Positions 6,664-9,788 of a DNA stretch of 9,788 bases are shown one piece after another. The stretch is from an uncultured Actinomycetes bacterium. Lineage in GTDB: Bacteria > Actinomycetota > Actinomycetes > Mycobacteriales > Mycobacteriaceae. How positions within the stretch are numbered: position 1 is the first letter of the stretch; each line of letters starts with the position of its first letter. The DNA lies in assembly GCA_903911165.1 (NCBI GenBank), contig CAIWCQ010000176.1:1-9788 (forward strand). The letters are read 5' to 3'. The notes under the pieces are model-generated. The model saw nothing but the letters and a program-made list of their open reading frames with translations. It did no database searches and was not told the DNA's origin. A program made the position numbers and the translations under genes.

Positions 6664-7704
6664 TTACGGCGCGATTTCGCGGTAGGCCGCGACGATCGGT
6701 TCAAGTTCATCGGGCGTGGCGCCGTGCAGGATCACCGCGTCGGCGCCGTAGTCGAATTCCCGGCGAATCCGAGTCACGCACTGGCCCGCCGTACCCGTGG
6801 CCGACGGTTCCAGCCACTCATCGGGGATCAGGGTGGCGATGTGTTCGATCTGTTCGGCGGTGGCCTTATGGTCGATACCGCCACCGATCGACCCCACCAC
6901 CGAATCAGCCCTGAACCGCTGCAGCACAGCAGGATCCCAGTCGTTTGTGGTCACCATCAGATCGCCATAGCCCTGCAGATAGGTGGCCAATCGCGCAACG
7001 GTCTTCTTCAGCCGTAGCTCCTCGGGCAGGTGATCACCCACAGTGGCGAAACACGACCACACCCGCACGCTGCCGGGGTCGCGGCCAGCCTCTTCGGCGG
7101 CCTGCTTGACGGTGCGCACGCATCGCGTCACCGTCTCCGGCGTGAAATACGTGTGCAGGATGACGTCGTCGAACACCCGGCCGCCCAATCGCAGCGTGTT
7201 GGGACCGAAGGCCACCAGCGCCAGTCGGATATCTTCGTTGAAGTCCGGATCGAGTACCAGGATCTGATACTTCCCAATCGGGCCGTCGTGATTGAAGATC
7301 ACCTCGCCGCGCCACAGCCGCCGCATGATCTGCGCGAAGTCCTCCATCTGCGCAGTGGTCACGGCCGGAATGCCATACGCGGCGTAGATCGCGCCGATGC
7401 CCCGGCCGATGCCCAACGTGAATCGCCCACGCGAGAGTCGGTGCATCGTGGTGGCCCACGATCCGCTGATCAGTGGATGGCGGGTGTTGTGATTGGTAGC
7501 GGCGGTGGCGATCTGCATCCGCGTAGTTACCGCGCAGGCGGCGCCGGTCAGCGAAGCGGCCTCCTTGACGTTCCAGCGCTCCGAGATGAAGGCCGTGCCG
7601 AAGCCCAGTTCCTCACCGCGGCGGGCTTCGTCCATCAGAGTGGCCGGGCCCTCCCCTCCCGCGCCGGCGAGCAGGTAGTAACCGAGTTCGTCGAGTGTGC
7701 GCAT
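6664..7704 (-). CDS. LLM-class (probably F420-dependent) oxidoreductase
   Basis: This 346-residue luciferase-like TIM-barrel enzyme starts MRTLDELGYYLLAG. It has EELGFGTAFISERW at 31-44, a strand with ATAATNHNTRHPL at 66-78, and HRLSRGRFTLGIGRG at 88-102, the usual family signature ending in the cofactor phosphate-binding glycines. The later TAGQCVTRIRREFDYGADAVILH (304-326, read in two blocks) is the common C-terminal pattern. The beginning and overall layout recall an actinobacterial F420-dependent subfamily represented in M. smegmatis. Its ATG is 9 bp after the acyl-CoA dehydrogenase stop, and the ribosome binding site GAGGT overlaps that stop codon, so the two are very likely translationally coupled. 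With its neighbours it suggests reduction or oxidation of an acyl or cyclic intermediate; the substrate cannot be told. The cofactor is inferred from the family. Confidence 0.9.
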   Translation of the reverse strand: MRTLDELGYYLLAGAGGEGPATLMDEARRGEELGFGTAFISERWNVKEAASLTGAACAVTTRMQIATAATNHNTRHPLISGSWATTMHRLSRGRFTLGIGRGIGAIYAAYGIPAVTTAQMEDFAQIMRRLWRGEVIFNHDGPIGKYQILVLDPDFNEDIRLALVAFGPNTLRLGGRVFDDVILHTYFTPETVTRCVRTVKQAAEEAGRDPGSVRVWSCFATVGDHLPEELRLKKTVARLATYLQGYGDLMVTTNDWDPAVLQRFRADSVVGSIGGGIDHKATAEQIEHIATLIPDEWLEPSATGTAGQCVTRIRREFDYGADAVILHGATPDELEPIVAAYREIAP

Positions 7705-7710
7705 TCGTGT

Positions 7711-7715
7711 ACCTC
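7711..7715 (-). promoter_or_regulatory. Ribosome binding site overlapping the acyl-CoA dehydrogenase stop
   Basis: The minus strand reads TGAGGT, where TGA is the stop of the acyl-CoA dehydrogenase and GAGGT lies 6 nt before the next ATG at 7704. This supports translational coupling between the two genes. Confidence 0.7.
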
Positions 7716-8907
7716 AGATCCGGTAGTCGCCGAGCAGTCTCTTGCTGATGATCATCTTCTGAATCTCGCTGGTGCCTTCACCGATCAGCAGGAACGGAGC
7801 GTCGCGCATCAAACGCTCGATCTCGTACTCCTTGGAGTAGCCGTACCCGCCGTGGATGCGGAAGCTGGCCTGGGTGACTTCCGAGCAAAACTCACTGGCG
7901 AGGTATTTCGCCATACCGGCCTCGAGGTCGTTGCGTTGCCCGGAGTCCTTCAGTCGTGCGGCGTTGACCATCATCAGATGCGCAGCCTCGACTTTGGTGG
8001 CCATCTCGGCGAGTTGGAACGCGATGGCCTGGTGCTCGGCGATCGGCTTACCGAACGTGCTGCGTTGCTGGGCATAACGCACCGCAAGCTCGAAGGCCCG
8101 GACTGCCACCCCGCAGGCGCGGGCGGCGACGTTCACCCGACCGACCTCGACGCCATCCATCATCTGGGCGAAACCGTGACCGGGCACACCGCCGAGGACG
8201 TCGCCGGCCGAGGCGTGGTAGCGCGAGAAGATCAGTTCGGTGGTGTCGATCCCCTTGTATCCGAGCTTGTCGAGCTTGCTCGGAATCGTCAGACCATCGA
8301 GGACTTCACCGAAGCCGCTGGGCTTTTCGACTAGGAACGCCGTGAGGTTGCGGTGCGGTGTGTCAGCGCCCTCATCGGTGCGCACCAGGACGGCGACGAG
8401 CGTGGAACTCGAACCGTTGGTCACCCACATCTTTGCGCCGTCGATGGTGTAGCTACCGTCACTTTGGCGGTCCGCACGGGTGCGGATCGCGGCGACATCG
8501 GACCCGACCTCCGGTTCGGACATCGAGAACGCGCCGCGGGTCTCCCCGGTGGCCATCCGTGGTAGCAATCGCCGCTTTTGCTCGTCGGTGCCGTGCTGCC
8601 GGATCAGGTAGGCCACGATGAAATGCGTGTTGATCACCCCGGAGATGCTCATCCAACCGCGGGCCAGTTCTTCGACGCACAGCGCGTAGGTCAGCAACGA
8701 CTCCCCCAGTCCGCCGTACTCGGCGGGAATCATCAGACCGAACAGGCCCATATCGCGCATCTGGTCGACGATCTCCTGCGGGTAGATGTCAGCGTGCTCC
8801 AGTTCCTGAGCATGGGGAATGATCGCTTTGTCGACGAATTGCCTTACCGTGTCGATGATCTCGGTCTGAAACTCCGTCAAGCCGAGTGTCGAGGCAAGCC
8901 GTGTCAT
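7714..8907 (-). CDS. Acyl-CoA dehydrogenase (FadE-type)
   Basis: This 397-residue FAD enzyme introduces a trans-2 double bond into an acyl-CoA, the first step of a beta-oxidation cycle, passing electrons to ETF. An all-helical N-terminal domain (about 10-120) is followed by the beta domain with [18 protein letters not shown] at 126-143 and MWVTNG at 160-165. The C-terminal helical domain has [20 protein letters not shown] at 281-300, [20 protein letters not shown] at 351-370, and IGEGTSEIQ at 375-383, whose E377 aligns with the catalytic base of medium-chain acyl-CoA dehydrogenase (IYEGTSQIQ). The motif [16 protein letters not shown] at 251-266 is a variant seen in several actinobacterial FadE proteins. 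The length is normal. Its ATG overlaps the upstream SDR stop as ATGA, so it is translated after the SDR, and a luciferase-like gene follows 9 bp later. Chain length or structure of the substrate cannot be read from the sequence; branched or cyclic acyl-CoA is possible. Confidence 0.94.
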   Translation of the reverse strand: MTRLASTLGLTEFQTEIIDTVRQFVDKAIIPHAQELEHADIYPQEIVDQMRDMGLFGLMIPAEYGGLGESLLTYALCVEELARGWMSISGVINTHFIVAYLIRQHGTDEQKRRLLPRMATGETRGAFSMSEPEVGSDVAAIRTRADRQSDGSYTIDGAKMWVTNGSSSTLVAVLVRTDEGADTPHRNLTAFLVEKPSGFGEVLDGLTIPSKLDKLGYKGIDTTELIFSRYHASAGDVLGGVPGHGFAQMMDGVEVGRVNVAARACGVAVRAFELAVRYAQQRSTFGKPIAEHQAIAFQLAEMATKVEAAHLMMVNAARLKDSGQRNDLEAGMAKYLASEFCSEVTQASFRIHGGYGYSKEYEIERLMRDAPFLLIGEGTSEIQKMIISKRLLGDYRI

Positions 8908-9644
8908 AGGTGCCGCCCGCCGGTGACCTCAAGGACCGTACCGGTCATATAGGACGACAGATCAGAAGCCAGGAAAAGCGCCACGGCAGCCACTTCGGAT
9001 GGCTCACCGGCGCGCCCCATCGGCACCTCGGCCAATTTCGCGTCCCAAATCCGTTGCGGCATAGCTTCTGTCATCGCCGAACGGTTCAAACCGGGCGGAA
9101 TGGCATTGAGGCGCACACCGAGGGGGGCGAGTTCCGTGGCTGCGGCCTTTGTCAATCCGACGATGCCGGCTTTGGCCGCTGAGTAGTTCGTTTGACCAAT
9201 GAAGCCCACCTTGCCCGAGATGGACGACATGTTGATGATCGCGCCACTGCCCTGTTCGCGCATGATCGCCGCGGCCGATCGGGTGCCGTTCCAGGTGCCC
9301 TTGAGATGCACGGAGATCACTTCGTCGAACTGATGCTCGGTCATCTTGCGCAGCGTCGCATCGCGAGTGACTCCCGCATTGTTGACCATGATGTCGAGGC
9401 TGCCGAACCCTTCGACAGCGGCGGCGATAAGGCGGTCGACCTCAGAGGCCGAAGTGACGTTGCAGGCGACTGCCCGGGCGACATCAGATCCACCGAGTAT
9501 CCCGGCCGCAGTCGTGGTGGCATCGATATCCAGATCGCCCAGCACCACCCGGGCGCCTTCGGCAATGAACCGTTCGGCGATCGCGTAGCCGAGGCCCTGT
9601 GCCCCACCGGTGATGACCGCGGTGCGGCCGGAAAGCAGTGACAT
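8904..9644 (-). CDS. Short-chain dehydrogenase/reductase, FabG / 3-hydroxyacyl-CoA dehydrogenase-like
   Basis: This 246-residue classical SDR has the cofactor loop TGGAQGLG at 12-19, an acidic D37 at the end of the second strand (favouring NAD(H)), NNAG at 88-91, catalytic S141 in NMSSISG, and Y154 and K158 in YSAAK. The usual catalytic Asn before the central helix is replaced by H113 in SVHLKGTWN. The C-terminus [14 protein letters not shown] is standard. The frame is open to 9770, but ATG 9644 is chosen because [14 protein letters not shown] is the family start and the longer version would run through the tRNA fragment. Likely reaction: interconversion of a 3-hydroxyacyl and 3-oxoacyl (or similar alcohol and ketone) group; the SVHLKG variant also occurs in multifunctional-enzyme-type 3-hydroxyacyl-CoA dehydrogenases. 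It is the first gene of the operon and overlaps the acyl-CoA dehydrogenase by 4 bp. No strong ribosome binding site is seen. Confidence 0.93.
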   Translation of the reverse strand: MSLLSGRTAVITGGAQGLGYAIAERFIAEGARVVLGDLDIDATTTAAGILGGSDVARAVACNVTSASEVDRLIAAAVEGFGSLDIMVNNAGVTRDATLRKMTEHQFDEVISVHLKGTWNGTRSAAAIMREQGSGAIINMSSISGKVGFIGQTNYSAAKAGIVGLTKAAATELAPLGVRLNAIPPGLNRSAMTEAMPQRIWDAKLAEVPMGRAGEPSEVAAVALFLASDLSSYMTGTVLEVTGGRHL

Positions 9645-9690
9645 CCGATCAACCCATCCCCGAGCGTTTCCATCGCCACGGCCGGAACTG

Positions 9691-9719
9691 ATCGTATTCG
9701 ACTGCGAGATGCCCCTGAA
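9691..9719 (-). promoter_or_regulatory. Candidate promoter of the SDR-acyl-CoA dehydrogenase operon
   Basis: The minus strand reads TTCAGG (9714-9719), a 17-nt spacer and TACGAT (9691-9696). The -10 is good by mycobacterial standards (TANNNT) and the -35 matches at half its positions. The leader would be about 40 nt. The pair lies immediately downstream of the tRNA fragment. Prediction by eye. Confidence 0.35.
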
Positions 9720-9720
9720 G

Positions 9721-9760
9721 TGGCCAGGGCCGGGATCGAACCGGCGACCTTCCGCTTTTC
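9721..9760 (-). other. 3' half of a tRNA-Phe(GAA) gene, candidate attachment-site (att) scar
   Basis: Read on the minus strand, 9760 to 9721 gives GAAAA, the anticodon 3' stem GCGGA, variable loop AGGTC, a perfect T arm (GCCGG, loop TTCGATC, CCGGC), the acceptor 3' strand CCTGGCC and discriminator A. This agrees with my memory of actinobacterial tRNA-Phe from anticodon position 34 onward. The 5' half is missing: the sequence at 9761-9788 has no anticodon 5' stem (TCCGC expected) and no D arm, and no GGCCAGG acceptor partner lies in the window. CCA is not encoded. Such 3' halves are typical of sites left by tyrosine-integrase elements that enter tRNA genes. It is not a functional tRNA as it stands. 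Confidence 0.75.
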
Positions 9761-9788
9761 GGTCGACCATTATTAAAGGTTTCCATCC
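9761..9788. other. AT-richer sequence joined to the tRNA-Phe fragment, window edge
   Basis: These 28 bases are richer in A and T than the rest of the window (ATTATTAAAGG is included) and unrelated to tRNA-Phe. If 9721-9760 is an att site, this is the first sequence of the inserted element. It is too short to assign anything. Confidence 0.35.

Noticed and set aside
7030..8334. Plus-strand open frame of 434 codons opposite the acyl-CoA dehydrogenase and luciferase-like gene
   Set aside because: It spans the junction of two well-supported minus-strand genes and has no domain signature or ribosome binding site; a composition artefact.
9645..9770. 42-residue N-terminal extension of the SDR
   Set aside because: It would translate through the tRNA-Phe fragment; the SDR family start is at 9644.
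9721..9788. A complete, functional tRNA gene on the minus strand
   Set aside because: The 28 bases left in the window hold no anticodon 5' stem or D arm, and GTCGA cannot pair with GCGGA; a group I intron in the anticodon loop is possible in principle but nothing supports it.

Overview
The window is GC-rich and densely coded, with eight protein genes that look actinobacterial and most likely mycobacterial. The fadB, fadA, dapC and small START-like gene block, with its divergent and convergent arrangement, matches what I recall for Rv0860, Rv0859, Rv0858c and Rv0857 of Mycobacterium tuberculosis. Two luciferase-like (probably F420-dependent) oxidoreductases also fit that group. All identifications come from motifs read in the sequence and from memory of the families; no database search was run.

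Left block, minus strand, transcribed from about 4870 towards 1: fadA (thiolase), fadB (hydratase and 3-hydroxyacyl-CoA dehydrogenase), mtnN (methylthioadenosine/S-adenosylhomocysteine nucleosidase), then an F420-type luciferase-like oxidoreductase that runs off the left edge. Gaps are only 27-33 bp. FadA and FadB form the trifunctional complex that carries out the last three steps of a beta-oxidation cycle.

Centre: a 203-bp divergent intergenic region (4814-5016) separates fadA from dapC, a plus-strand PLP aminotransferase. It contains two palindromic elements, a 30-bp-spaced direct repeat and probable promoters in both directions. dapC ends 4 bp from the convergent end of the right block.

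Right block, minus strand, transcribed from about 9690 towards 6194: SDR dehydrogenase, acyl-CoA dehydrogenase, a second luciferase-like oxidoreductase, and a small SRPBCC (START-like) protein. The SDR stop and acyl-CoA dehydrogenase start overlap as ATGA, and the next gene follows after 9 bp, so this looks like one operon for acyl-CoA or related catabolism. It supplies the first oxidation step of a cycle that FadAB could finish.

Right edge: 9721-9760 is a 40-nt match, from memory, to the 3' half of an actinobacterial tRNA-Phe(GAA), from the anticodon to the discriminator base, on the minus strand. Its 5' half is absent and replaced by AT-richer unrelated sequence. This is what an attachment-site scar of a tRNA-integrating element looks like, and it is the most notable observation here. 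The second is that three genes (dapC, the SRPBCC gene and the left oxidoreductase) each have a TANNNT hexamer exactly 7 nt before their ATG, the expected layout for leaderless transcription in mycobacteria. I see no CRISPR array, insertion sequence or clearly new defence or biosynthetic system.
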